DNA from: Roseburia sp.
GTDB taxonomy: Bacteria; Bacillota; Clostridia; Oscillospirales; Ruminococcaceae
NCBI GenBank assembly: GCA_023666265.1
Contig: JAMPCH010000024.1
Span: 1-39,269 of the forward strand
Direction: 5' to 3'
DNA length: 39,269 nt
A model generated the notes under the pieces. It worked only from the letters and a program-made list of their open reading frames with translations. It had not been told where the DNA came from and did not search any database. This document shows, piece by piece, positions 24,708-32,912 of this stretch (positions are counted from its first letter, which is position 1; each line of letters begins with the position of its first letter). The translations under genes and the position numbers were made by a program.

Positions 24708-25706
24708 TTATTCCGCCGCCTCGACGCGAAGCGGCGTTCCGTCTTCTTCTTTTAATCGAAAGGTCAGACCCTCCCGTGCGAGCCTTTCGCGGTTCTCGCG
24801 CTTTTGACCGACAATCCGGCTAAACATACGCCGATCGGCGTAGATCGTAAAGCGCCGACCTCCGAGCCTGTCCGTTTCTTCCTTTATTTTTTTGTAGCAG
24901 GCGCGGCTCTCGACGAGCTCGCGCAGGGCGGGGTGATATACGCCGCCGATCCGATCTCTCTCGACGTCCGGCGAGGCGTGGAGTCCGAGGCGGATCACGG
25001 GGACACCGCTCCTTCCAAAAATCGTGAGCAGCTCGGCGCAAAGCTCGATCGTCTCGTCAAAGCCAAAGCTTTTAAATAAGCCGCGCTCATAAAGCGAACC
25101 AAGCTCCGTCCCCCTTAAAACGACCGTCGGATAGATCCTCACCGTGTCGGCGCTCATCGCGATAAACGCCCGCGCCGTCGCGATACAGCGCTCGGGTGTG
25201 TCGCGATAGAGCCCCGTCATCATCTGTAGCCCGAGCTCAAAGCCGCTCTCTTTTAAGAGCCGCGCCGCCGCGAGGGTCTGAGCCGCCGTGTGACCGCGCC
25301 GATTCGCCGAAAGTACCTCGTCCGACATACTCTGAGCGCCGAGCTCGACCGCCGTCACGCCGTAAGCCTTTAAGATCGCGGCGATCTCGCCGTCGACCGC
25401 GTCGGGGCGGGTCGAACAGCGTATCCCGTCGTATTGCGCCGGATAGCGGCGGATAAACGCCGCCGCCGTCTCTAAAAGCGCCGTCATATACCCGCGCTCG
25501 ACGGCGGTAAAGCTCCCGCCGAAAAAGGCGATCTGAGCCGTCGTCCCCGATCGCGCGAGGATCGGCTGTTGCTCCGTTAAGAGGGCGACGACCTCCGACG
25601 GCGAGGGCGGGGTCTCACGCCCGCCGATCACGCGCTGGTCACAGAAGCTACAGCGGTGGGGACAGCCCATATGGGGGATAAAGACCGCGAGGTTAGTCCG
25701 TCGCAT
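24708..25706 (-). CDS. Elp3-like radical SAM protein
   Basis: A 332-residue radical SAM enzyme. The 4Fe-4S motif is CPHRCSFC (CX3CX2C) near residue 15, followed by FFGGSFTA, the GIRCSTRPD strand and ELGAQSMSDEVL, all typical of the Elp3/YhcC-like branch. There is no acetyltransferase domain, so it is not full Elp3. The reaction is unknown, though relatives act in tRNA or cofactor modification. A gene of this type between rnc and smc is common in Clostridia. It overlaps rnc by 14 bases. Confidence 0.88.
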   Translation of the reverse strand: MRRTNLAVFIPHMGCPHRCSFCDQRVIGGRETPPSPSEVVALLTEQQPILARSGTTAQIAFFGGSFTAVERGYMTALLETAAAFIRRYPAQYDGIRCSTRPDAVDGEIAAILKAYGVTAVELGAQSMSDEVLSANRRGHTAAQTLAAARLLKESGFELGLQMMTGLYRDTPERCIATARAFIAMSADTVRIYPTVVLRGTELGSLYERGLFKSFGFDETIELCAELLTIFGRSGVPVIRLGLHASPDVERDRIGGVYHPALRELVESRACYKKIKEETDRLGGRRFTIYADRRMFSRIVGQKRENRERLAREGLTFRLKEEDGTPLRVEAAE

Positions 25707-26367
25707 AGCCCATCAGCGAGACCGCCTCCTTCGCCGCCGCCTGTTCCGCCTCTTTTTTACTCTTACCGCTCCCCGACCCGATCGTCTGACCGTTTAAGAG
25801 GACGTTCGCGGTAAAAACGCGCATATGCGCCGCGCCGCGCTCGCCCGAGATCTCATACTCGATCCTCTCCTCGGGGTTTTGTTGGATGATCTCCTGTAAG
25901 ACCGTTTTATAGTCGCCGAAGGCGAGATGACCCGCCTTGATCTCCTCGATCGAGGGGACAAAGCGTAGGATAAACGTCCGCGCCCGCTCGAGCCCGCCGT
26001 CGAGATAGACCGCCGCGATCAGCGCCTCAAAAGCGTCCGCGAGGATCGAGCGGCGGTTACGCCCGCCGTTATTCTCCTCGCCGCGCCCGAGCTTTATATA
26101 CGCCCCGAGATTGATCCTCTTCGCGAAGCCGTAAAGCGTATCCTCACAGACGAGCTGAGAGCGGATCTTTGTGAGCTTCCCCTCGGGGACGTCGAGCGAC
26201 TCAAAGAGATATTTAGAGACGACGACGGATAAAACGCTGTCGCCGAGGAACTCCAACCGCTCGTTGCTGTTATGCTTCCCGTTGACGTAGGAGGAATGGG
26301 TCAGCGCCTCCTCGAGGTACGCGCGATTACGAAAGCGGTAGCCCATCGCCGCCTCAAGCTTTTTCAC
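25693..26367 (-). CDS. rnc: Ribonuclease III
   Basis: A 224-residue RNase III. The catalytic signature NERLEFLGDSVLS is at 35-47, a second acidic cluster is in LADAFEALIAAVYLDGG, and the C-terminal double-stranded RNA-binding domain includes GSGKSKKEAEQAAAKEA. It cuts rRNA precursors and other duplex RNA. The start is GTG, with AAGGAG ten bases upstream inside plsX (14-base overlap). No acpP lies between plsX and rnc, unlike in many bacteria. Confidence 0.97.
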   Translation of the reverse strand: MKKLEAAMGYRFRNRAYLEEALTHSSYVNGKHNSNERLEFLGDSVLSVVVSKYLFESLDVPEGKLTKIRSQLVCEDTLYGFAKRINLGAYIKLGRGEENNGGRNRRSILADAFEALIAAVYLDGGLERARTFILRFVPSIEEIKAGHLAFGDYKTVLQEIIQQNPEERIEYEISGERGAAHMRVFTANVLLNGQTIGSGSGKSKKEAEQAAAKEAVSLMGYATD

Positions 26368-27397
26368 CCTTGACCATCTCCTTTTCCCCGTCCGCCCCGG
26401 CGGAGAGCGATCTCGCCAGAGCCGCCGCGATCTCGTCGTTGACCTTTTTATCGACGAAATCCCGCGCCTGACGGATCGCGTTATAAAAAGCCGCCGCGTC
26501 GCTGCTCCCGTGCGCCTTAAAGACGGGCTTCGCCGCGCCGAGGAGCGGCGAGCCGCCGACCTCGCGATAGTCCATCTGCTTCGAGACCGCCTTGATCCCC
26601 TTCAGCGAAAAGAGCGCGCCGATCCGCGCGAGACCGCCGCCAAAGATCGTCTCTTTGAGCGCTTTTTTCATAAATTTCCCCATGCCCTCGACGGTCTTTA
26701 GATAGATATTCCCCGTAAAGCCGTCGGTCACGATCACGTCGACCGCCCCGAGCGGAACCTCCCGCGCCTCGGTATTCCCGACATAGTTGAGGCTCGAGCC
26801 TTTGAGAAGCTCGTTCGTCTCACGCTCGAGGTCGCGCCCCTTTTCGTCCTCGGTCCCGATATTGAGGAGACCGACGCGCGGCGCCGAAACGCCCATCACG
26901 CGCTCCATATAAACGCTCCCCATCACGGCGAATTGAAGGAGCATCTCGGGGCGACATTCCGCGTTCGCGCCCCCGTCGGTCAAGAGGTAATAGCCGCTCA
27001 CGCTCGGCATGATCGGCGTGAGCGACGGGCGCTTAACGCCCTTTAGCCGCCCCGTGATCATCGTCCCGCCGACGACGATCGCCGCCGTACTCCCCGCGCT
27101 GACGAAGGCGTCCGCCCTCCCCTCGGCGACGAGGCGAAACGCCGTCCCCATCGAGCTGTCCGCCTTAGACCTCCTGATCTCGAGGGGGTTATCCTCGATC
27201 TCGATCACGCCGCTCGCGTTCTCGATCTCGATCCCCGTCTCGGCGAGACCGAGCGCGCGAAAGCGCGCGCGGATCGTCGCCTCATCCCCCGTTAAGATCA
27301 CCGTTACCCCGAGCTTTTTGACCGCCTCGACCGCGCCCTTGATGACCTCGTCGGGGGCGTGATCGCCGCCAAAGGCGTCAACCGCAATTTTCATCAT
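26354..27397 (-). CDS. plsX: Phosphate acyltransferase PlsX
   Basis: A 347-residue PlsX that makes acyl-phosphate from acyl-ACP for phospholipid synthesis. Visible features are the N-terminal IAVDAFGGDHAPDEVIKGA, FVSAGSTAAIV, LTDGGANAECRPE and IVTDGFTGNIYLKTVEG. AAAGGA lies seven bases before the first of two adjacent ATG codons. It overlaps trmFO by 20 bases. The acyl-phosphate would normally pass to PlsY, which is not in this window, and then PlsC (9234-9857). Confidence 0.97.
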   Translation of the reverse strand: MMKIAVDAFGGDHAPDEVIKGAVEAVKKLGVTVILTGDEATIRARFRALGLAETGIEIENASGVIEIEDNPLEIRRSKADSSMGTAFRLVAEGRADAFVSAGSTAAIVVGGTMITGRLKGVKRPSLTPIMPSVSGYYLLTDGGANAECRPEMLLQFAVMGSVYMERVMGVSAPRVGLLNIGTEDEKGRDLERETNELLKGSSLNYVGNTEAREVPLGAVDVIVTDGFTGNIYLKTVEGMGKFMKKALKETIFGGGLARIGALFSLKGIKAVSKQMDYREVGGSPLLGAAKPVFKAHGSSDAAAFYNAIRQARDFVDKKVNDEIAAALARSLSAGADGEKEMVKGEKA

Positions 27398-28718
27398 ACG
27401 TCCGTCCTTTCCACTCTTCCGCGATCTCCTCCGCCATCACGCGGATCAGATCCGTTAGTCCCCGCCGCGCGATCGCGGCGTAACGCTCCCGCTTGTCCTT
27501 GATCCGCTCGGGGAGCGGCGGGAGAAGCCCCATATTCGCCCCCATCGGCTGGAAATCCGCCGTCTCGGTCGAGATATGGCGCGAGAGCGCCCCACACATC
27601 GACGTCTCGGGGAGGGTGAGCGGCGGCTTATCGCCGATCTCTCGGAGGAGGTGGAGCGCCGCTAAGATCCCGCTCGCCGCGCTCTCGGTATAGCCCTCGA
27701 CCCCCGTGATCTGTCCCGCGAAGTAGACCCCGTCGCTCCCCCGGAGGCGAAAGCGCTCGTCGAGGAGACACGGGCTGTTTAAAAACGTGTTCCGATGCAT
27801 CACGCCGTAGCGCGTGAACTCCGCTCCCTCAAGCCCCGGGATCAGGCGAAAGACCCGCTTTTGTTCCCCGAATTTGAGGTTCGTCTGAAACCCCACGAGG
27901 TTATAGAGCGTCCCCGCGCGATCCTCTTTCCTGAGCTGTACGACCGCGTAGGGGCGCGAGCCGGTATGCGGGTCGCTTAACCCGACGGGCTTCATACAGC
28001 CATAGCGGACGCTGTCCTTCCCCCGCTTGGCGAGTACCTCGACGGGCATACACCCCTCATAGACTGCTAGGGTCTCAAAGGAGCGCAAGGGTACGGTCTC
28101 AGCCGAGACCAATTCCTCATAAAAAAGGTCATATTCTTCTTTTGTGAAGGGACAGTTAAGATAATCCGCGTCGCCCCGCCCATAGCGCGAGGCGTAAAAG
28201 GCTTTTGAGCGGTCGACGCTCTCCGCCGTAACGATCGGCGCCGCCGCGTCGTAAAAACGAAGCGACGCGCCGAAGCGCTCCTCGATCGCCGCCGCGAAGG
28301 GGTCGCTCGTGAGCGGACCCGTCGCGACGATCGTGTTTCGCTCGGGGAAGCGCGTTATTTCCTCGGAAACGACCGTGATATTCGGGTGGCTCACGATCTT
28401 AGCGGTGATATAGTCGGAGAAGGCGTATCGGTCGACCGCGAGCGCGCCGCCCGCCTCGACCGCCGTCGCCTCCGCCGCCTCGATCACGAGCGAACCGAGT
28501 AGGCGCATCTCTTCCTTTAACATACCCGCCGCGCTCCCGATCCGCGCGGCTTTTAGGGAATTGCTACATACCAGCTCGGCGAAGCCCTCGTATCGATGGG
28601 CGGGCGAATATTTTTTCGGCTTCATTTCGTATAGACGAACGCGAAAGCCGCCGTTCGCGATCCGATACGCCGCCTCGACGCCCGCGAGTCCCGCGCCGAT
28701 CACCGTGATGTCTTCCAA
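27378..28718 (-). CDS. trmFO: Folate/FAD-dependent tRNA (uracil-54-C5)-methyltransferase TrmFO
   Basis: A 446-residue flavoprotein that makes ribothymidine at position 54 of tRNA using methylenetetrahydrofolate. The FAD-binding GAGLAGVEAAYRIA begins near residue 8, with the family stretches FAELVCSNSLKA, ALAVDR and YEGCMPVEVLAKRG, and C-terminal GQITGVEGYTESAASG. The start is TTG, six bases after AAAGGAGTAAGGC-type sequence; no better start is visible. It is translated from a site three bases past the topA stop. Confidence 0.97.
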   Translation of the reverse strand: MEDITVIGAGLAGVEAAYRIANGGFRVRLYEMKPKKYSPAHRYEGFAELVCSNSLKAARIGSAAGMLKEEMRLLGSLVIEAAEATAVEAGGALAVDRYAFSDYITAKIVSHPNITVVSEEITRFPERNTIVATGPLTSDPFAAAIEERFGASLRFYDAAAPIVTAESVDRSKAFYASRYGRGDADYLNCPFTKEEYDLFYEELVSAETVPLRSFETLAVYEGCMPVEVLAKRGKDSVRYGCMKPVGLSDPHTGSRPYAVVQLRKEDRAGTLYNLVGFQTNLKFGEQKRVFRLIPGLEGAEFTRYGVMHRNTFLNSPCLLDERFRLRGSDGVYFAGQITGVEGYTESAASGILAALHLLREIGDKPPLTLPETSMCGALSRHISTETADFQPMGANMGLLPPLPERIKDKRERYAAIARRGLTDLIRVMAEEIAEEWKGRTYDENCG

Positions 28719-28721
28719 GCC

Positions 28722-30833
28722 TTACTCCTTTTGTTCCTCCGCCGCCTGTGCCTCGGTCTCATAGCCACAGCCCTCCTTGGCGCAGTAGACCTTACCCTTC
28801 TTCCCGACCTTCTTAAAAAGCGTCGCGCCGCAACGGGGACAAAGGTCGGCGATCGGCGTGTCCCACGTCATATAGCCGCAGTTTTTATAGTCCTCACAGC
28901 CAAAGAAGGGCTTCCCCTTTCGGCTCTTTTTGGCGAGCATACGCGAGCCGCATTTCGGACACTTCCCGCCCGTCTCGTTGACGATCTTTTTGGTGTTTTT
29001 ACAGTCGGGGAAGCCCTCACACCCGAGGAATTTCCCATACGGTCCGATCTTGATGAGCATACGCTTCCCGCATTGCTCACAGACGATATCCGTCGGCTCG
29101 TTCGGGATCTTTACGCGCTTCCCGTCCATGTCCTTCTCCGCTTTTTCGAGCGTTTTGGCGAAGTCGCCGTAAAACGAGTCGAGTACCTTGACCCATTCGG
29201 TCTTACCCTCCTCGATCTCGTCGAGCTCGCGCTCCATCTGAGCGGTGAATTTTGTATCGACGATCCGCTCAAAATGCTCGCTCAAGAGGTCGGTAATGAC
29301 GACCCCGAGCGGGGTCGGCTTTAGCTGGCGCTGTTCGCGCTCGACATAATGGCGGTCGAGGATCGTCGAGATCGTCGGCGCATAGGTCGAGGGTCGACCG
29401 ATCCCGTATTCCTCCATCGCCTTAATGAGGCTCGCCTCGTTATAGCGGGGCGGAGGTTGGGTAAAATGCTGGTTTCCGTTCAGCTCGGCGACGGCGAGCC
29501 TCTCCCCCTCGTTAAGCTTTGGGAGCGCCCCGCCCTCGTCGTCGGCGTTATCGGCGCTCTCCTCATAAAGGCGGGTAAAGCCGTCGAACCGCACCGTAAA
29601 GCCCGACGCCTTAAAGAGACAGCCCGCCGCCTCGACGTCGATCGCGACCGCGTCTAAGAGCGCGTTCGCCATCTGGCTCGCCATAAAGCGCTCCCAGATT
29701 AGGCGATAGAGCTTATACTGATCGGAGGTGAGCGTTTTTTTCGCCGTCTCGGGTAGGATCTCGACGACCGAGGGGCGGATCGCCTCGTGGGCGTCCTGAG
29801 CGTTCGATTTTGATTTATAGACGCGCGGCTTGGGCGGGAGATAATCCTTACCGTACCGCTCCTCGATGAGCGCGGCGGCGGCGCGCTGAGCCTCCTCCGA
29901 TACGCGGAGGCTGTCCGTCCTCATATAGGTGATCAGACCGATCGTCCCCTGACCCTCGATGTCGACCCCCTCATAAAGCTCCTGCGCCGCCTTCATGGTG
30001 CGGCGGGCGTTAAACGAGAGGCGGCGCGACGCCTCCTGTTGGAGGGTCGAGGTCGTAAAGGGCGGCGCGGGCTGTTTCTTACGGACGCTCTTTTTTATGG
30101 AATTAACGATAAAATCCGCGTTTTTGAGCCGCTCGAGTACCGCGTCGGTCTCGTCCTTTTTACCGAGCTCCGCCTTCTTACCGTCGATCTCCGCGAGCTT
30201 GGCGGGGAAGGTCTTACGCGACGACGCGCCCTTTAGCTTAGCGTCCACGCTCCAGTATTCCTTACTCTCAAAAGCCTCGATCTCCTTCTCGCGGTCGACG
30301 ATCAGGCGGACGACCGCCGACTGTACCCGCCCGGCGGAGAGACCGCGCCGGACTTTTTTCCAAAGAAAGGGGCTGAGCTTATAGCCGACGATCCGATCGA
30401 GGATCCGCCGCGCCTGTTGGGCGTTGATGAGATCCATATCGAGCCCGCGCGGGTGCGCCATCCCGTTCTCGATCCCCGTTTTTGTGATCTCGCTGAAGGT
30501 GACGCGGACGGCGCGCTTATCGTCGAGCTTTAAGACGTTCGCTAAGTGCCACGAGATCGCCTCGCCCTCGCGGTCGGGGTCGGTCGCGAGATAGACGACC
30601 TCGGCGTTCTTCGCCTGAGATTTAAGCTCTTTAATGAGCGCGGACTTATCCCGCTTATTCTCGTAACAGGGTAAAAACCCGTTTTCGATGTCCACGCCGA
30701 ATTTCGACTTCGGTAGGTCGCGGATATGCCCCGCCGAGGCGACGACCTCATAATCCTTCCCGAGAATTTTTTTGACAGTTTTCACCTTTGTCGGCGACTC
30801 TACGATCACTAAATTTGACAAGCTGATGACCAT
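28722..30833 (-). CDS. topA: DNA topoisomerase I
   Basis: A 703-residue type IA topoisomerase that relaxes negative supercoils. The Toprim motif includes ATDPDREGE (83-91), the active-site Tyr is 303 in ITYMRTDSLR, and three C-terminal four-cysteine zinc fingers lie at about 600-690. The ATG at 30833 abuts its AAGGGA. A TTG at 30821 would start SNLVIVESPTKVK, the usual N-terminus of the family, and may be the real start. It sits between the trmH-family gene and trmFO. Confidence 0.97.
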   Translation of the reverse strand: MVISLSNLVIVESPTKVKTVKKILGKDYEVVASAGHIRDLPKSKFGVDIENGFLPCYENKRDKSALIKELKSQAKNAEVVYLATDPDREGEAISWHLANVLKLDDKRAVRVTFSEITKTGIENGMAHPRGLDMDLINAQQARRILDRIVGYKLSPFLWKKVRRGLSAGRVQSAVVRLIVDREKEIEAFESKEYWSVDAKLKGASSRKTFPAKLAEIDGKKAELGKKDETDAVLERLKNADFIVNSIKKSVRKKQPAPPFTTSTLQQEASRRLSFNARRTMKAAQELYEGVDIEGQGTIGLITYMRTDSLRVSEEAQRAAAALIEERYGKDYLPPKPRVYKSKSNAQDAHEAIRPSVVEILPETAKKTLTSDQYKLYRLIWERFMASQMANALLDAVAIDVEAAGCLFKASGFTVRFDGFTRLYEESADNADDEGGALPKLNEGERLAVAELNGNQHFTQPPPRYNEASLIKAMEEYGIGRPSTYAPTISTILDRHYVEREQRQLKPTPLGVVITDLLSEHFERIVDTKFTAQMERELDEIEEGKTEWVKVLDSFYGDFAKTLEKAEKDMDGKRVKIPNEPTDIVCEQCGKRMLIKIGPYGKFLGCEGFPDCKNTKKIVNETGGKCPKCGSRMLAKKSRKGKPFFGCEDYKNCGYMTWDTPIADLCPRCGATLFKKVGKKGKVYCAKEGCGYETEAQAAEEQKE

Positions 30834-30865
30834 TCCCTTCCCGAAACGTTCCCGTCCCGTTATTT

Positions 30866-30897
30866 CGCGTAATGCGTATATCGATACGCGTTACGCG
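30866..30897 (-). promoter_or_regulatory. Long hairpin across the trmH stop codon, upstream of topA
   Basis: A 14-base-pair stem (30866-30879 with 30884-30897; one mismatch that is a G-U pair in RNA) with a four-base loop encloses the trmH stop codon and ends about 32 bases before topA. No T run follows it, so it is not an intrinsic terminator. It could affect mRNA processing or coupling between trmH and topA. Confidence 0.6.
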
Positions 30898-31673
30898 TTT
30901 CGCCGTAGCTCCCAGCAGACGATCGCGGCGGCGGACGCGGCGTTGAGCGACTCCGCGTTCTCTATCGGTATATATAATTTCTGATCCGAGGCGAGATATA
31001 CCTCGCGCGAGATCCCGTTCCCCTCGTTCCCGATCACGACGGCGGTATTTTCGCCGAGCGTTAAGCGCGTGATCGGGACGGCGTCGACGTCGGGCGTCGC
31101 CGCGTAAACGCGATAGCCGCTTTTTTTAAGCTCCGCGACCGCGCCGACGAGCGGCATACGGATCGCCGCGAGCCGAAAGAGCGAGCCCATCGCGCTCCGC
31201 ACCGTCTTGGGCGCGTAAAGGTCGGCGCAATCGGGCGAGAGGATCACCCCGCTCAAGCCGAACGCGTCGGCGGTACGGAGCATCGTCCCGACGTTCCCGG
31301 GATCTTGAAGCCCGTCGAGGAGGAGGTATCGCCCGCCCTTTATTATTTTACCCATATCGGGCGTTTTGTCAAGTGTTTTTGCGGTAATAAAAAGTCCTTG
31401 GGGCGATTTTGTGTCCGAAATATAGTCGGCGACGTCCGCCGAGATCATTATCGGCGCGATCCTTTGGGAAATGGCGGAAAAAATTTTTTCATACTTCTCC
31501 CGCGCCGCCTCGGTCGCGTAAAAACCGGTCAGCGCCAGCCCACACCGTACCGCTTCGTCACAGAGCCGCGCCCCCTCGATCGGAAATTCGCCGCATTCCT
31601 CCCGATAAGCGCGTTCCCGCGCGAGCCGCCGATATTTTAAGACAGCGGGATTTTTTCGCGAGGAGAGGACCAT
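30891..31673 (-). CDS. TrmH/SpoU-family rRNA or tRNA 2'-O-methyltransferase
   Basis: A 260-residue SPOUT methyltransferase. An N-terminal substrate-binding domain (about 1-95) precedes the knotted catalytic domain with LLLDGLQDPGNVGTMLRTADAFG, AVVIGNEGNGISREV and IPIENAESLNAASAAAI, the three SpoU motifs. The target nucleotide cannot be read. An excellent SD (GGAGGTG) lies seven bases before the ATG. Only 38 bases separate the start from MITE copy 2, so its promoter should lie in or beyond that element. Confidence 0.93.
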   Translation of the reverse strand: MVLSSRKNPAVLKYRRLARERAYREECGEFPIEGARLCDEAVRCGLALTGFYATEAAREKYEKIFSAISQRIAPIMISADVADYISDTKSPQGLFITAKTLDKTPDMGKIIKGGRYLLLDGLQDPGNVGTMLRTADAFGLSGVILSPDCADLYAPKTVRSAMGSLFRLAAIRMPLVGAVAELKKSGYRVYAATPDVDAVPITRLTLGENTAVVIGNEGNGISREVYLASDQKLYIPIENAESLNAASAAAIVCWELRRNA

Positions 31674-31711
31674 TTGACATCACCTCCGTTATGTGATACA
31701 ATAAAAGTTAA

Positions 31712-31938
31712 GGCAACACCGCACAATTACCGGCTCCGCCTTTGCCGCCCGATTGACAGCCATCTTTTCCGCCATATCGCACAGATTTTCTTTGAAAGGC
31801 GTCTCTGTCGGTCAGCCCCTCTGTCGGCTACGCCGACACCTCCCCCGCCCGGGGGAGACCACCTTCCTGCATAAAATCTGTACAATCTGACAAAAAATCT
31901 GACTGCCACTCGAACGACAATAATTGTGCGGTGTAGCC
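31712..31938 (-). repeat. MITE-like inverted-repeat element, copy 2 (longer)
   Basis: An inverted, longer copy of the element at 19978-20149. Ends GGCAACACCGCACAATTA and TAATTGTGCGGTGTAGCC are the same terminal repeats. Internal segments such as GTACAGATTTTATGCAGGAAGG and CTTTCAAAGAAAATCTGTGC are also shared on the reverse strand. It differs by an insertion of about 58 bases (31804-31861). A TAA lies on each side (31709-31711 and 31939-31941). It fills the space between trmH and the plus-strand membrane protein. Confidence 0.8.
31804..31861. repeat. REP-like double palindrome nested in MITE copy 2
   Basis: Bases present in copy 2 but not in copy 1. It contains two tight hairpins: TGTCGGC-TAC-GCCGACA (31822-31838) and CTCCCCC-GCCC-GGGGGAG (31840-31857). 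The second is far more G/C-rich than its surroundings. Short palindromes of this kind are spread through many gut Clostridia genomes, which suggests a second repeat inserted into the first. Confidence 0.65.
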
Positions 31939-31968
31939 TAAAATATTCCGAAGAAAGAGAGAATATCC

Positions 31969-32907
31969 ATGGATTTTTCCGAACTTTCCCTCGCCGAGCG
32001 CGACACGGGGCTAACATATTACGCCGATCGGCTCACGCTCGCGGGCGAGCGGCGCGGCTACGGGGTCGCCGTATCTGAAGCGGACGGCGAATATCGGATC
32101 GCGGTCTATGGCGACGCGCTCTATAAAAAGGAGAAGGAGATCTTTTCGGGGGTCGCGGCGCTTTCCGCCGCGCTCCCAAAAAACGCGCTCTTGAGCCAGC
32201 GCTGTGAGGTCGACCGCGTGATCCTCGCCCTGAGCCGCGATCCTTTTTTACAGGAGAAGCTCCCGACCCTGTTTGATTTCGCCGATCGGGTCTTAGCCCT
32301 ACTCGCCGAGGAGGGGATCGCCCCGCGACCCTTACCGACCCTCGGGGGAGCGGCGAAGCCTTCACAAAAGGAAAAAGAGGAAACGGGCGAGCGGATCAAG
32401 CTCGGCTTTGACCTCGGGAGCGTGAAGGGTCTCGTCGGCGCGGTCGTCGGCGCGGTCGCGATGGTCTTTATCGCGATGGCGGCGATCGATCTCCGCTCAA
32501 AGAGCGGGATCGGCGGGACGGTCGCCGAGCTGGGCGGTTATGTCCTCTCCGCCGCCGCGACGCTCTTGATCTTTTCGGATTATCGCTTCCTCGCGCAAAA
32601 ACTCGACGCCTTTGGGGTCGTGACCTGTCCGATCCTCTCGATCCTTTGCGCGGTCTTTTCGGCGCTCCTCGCGACCGCGAAGGCGTTCGCCGCCGCCGAG
32701 GGGATCGCGGTCTCCGCCGCGCTCGGGCGGCTCGCCGAGCTTTATGAGGCGTCGCCCGAGATCGCCGCCTTTGGCGCGGGGTATCTCTTAACGGGCGCAG
32801 TGATCGCGGGCTTTAGCTCGCTCGGCTATTGTCTTTGGTACTTTAAAAAGCACCCGGACGAGATGATCCGCGCCGAAAAAATACGCCCCCCGAAAAAGGA
32901 AGATTAA
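31969..32907 (+). CDS. Four-helix membrane protein of unknown function
   Basis: A 312-residue protein I do not recognise. Residues 1-140 form a soluble N-terminal region rich in Ala, Leu and acidic residues, with no visible motif. Four hydrophobic segments follow at about 153-173, 185-205, 212-240 and 262-290. The tail is short and basic (EKIRPPKKED). Without a signal peptide the N-terminal part should be cytoplasmic. An AAAGAGAG-like SD precedes the ATG. It begins 30 bases after MITE copy 2, is the only plus-strand gene between 11.9 and 36 kb, and ends beside a block of palindromes. Confidence 0.75.
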   Translation: MDFSELSLAERDTGLTYYADRLTLAGERRGYGVAVSEADGEYRIAVYGDALYKKEKEIFSGVAALSAALPKNALLSQRCEVDRVILALSRDPFLQEKLPTLFDFADRVLALLAEEGIAPRPLPTLGGAAKPSQKEKEETGERIKLGFDLGSVKGLVGAVVGAVAMVFIAMAAIDLRSKSGIGGTVAELGGYVLSAAATLLIFSDYRFLAQKLDAFGVVTCPILSILCAVFSALLATAKAFAAAEGIAVSAALGRLAELYEASPEIAAFGAGYLLTGAVIAGFSSLGYCLWYFKKHPDEMIRAEKIRPPKKED

Positions 32908-32912
32908 AGGAA

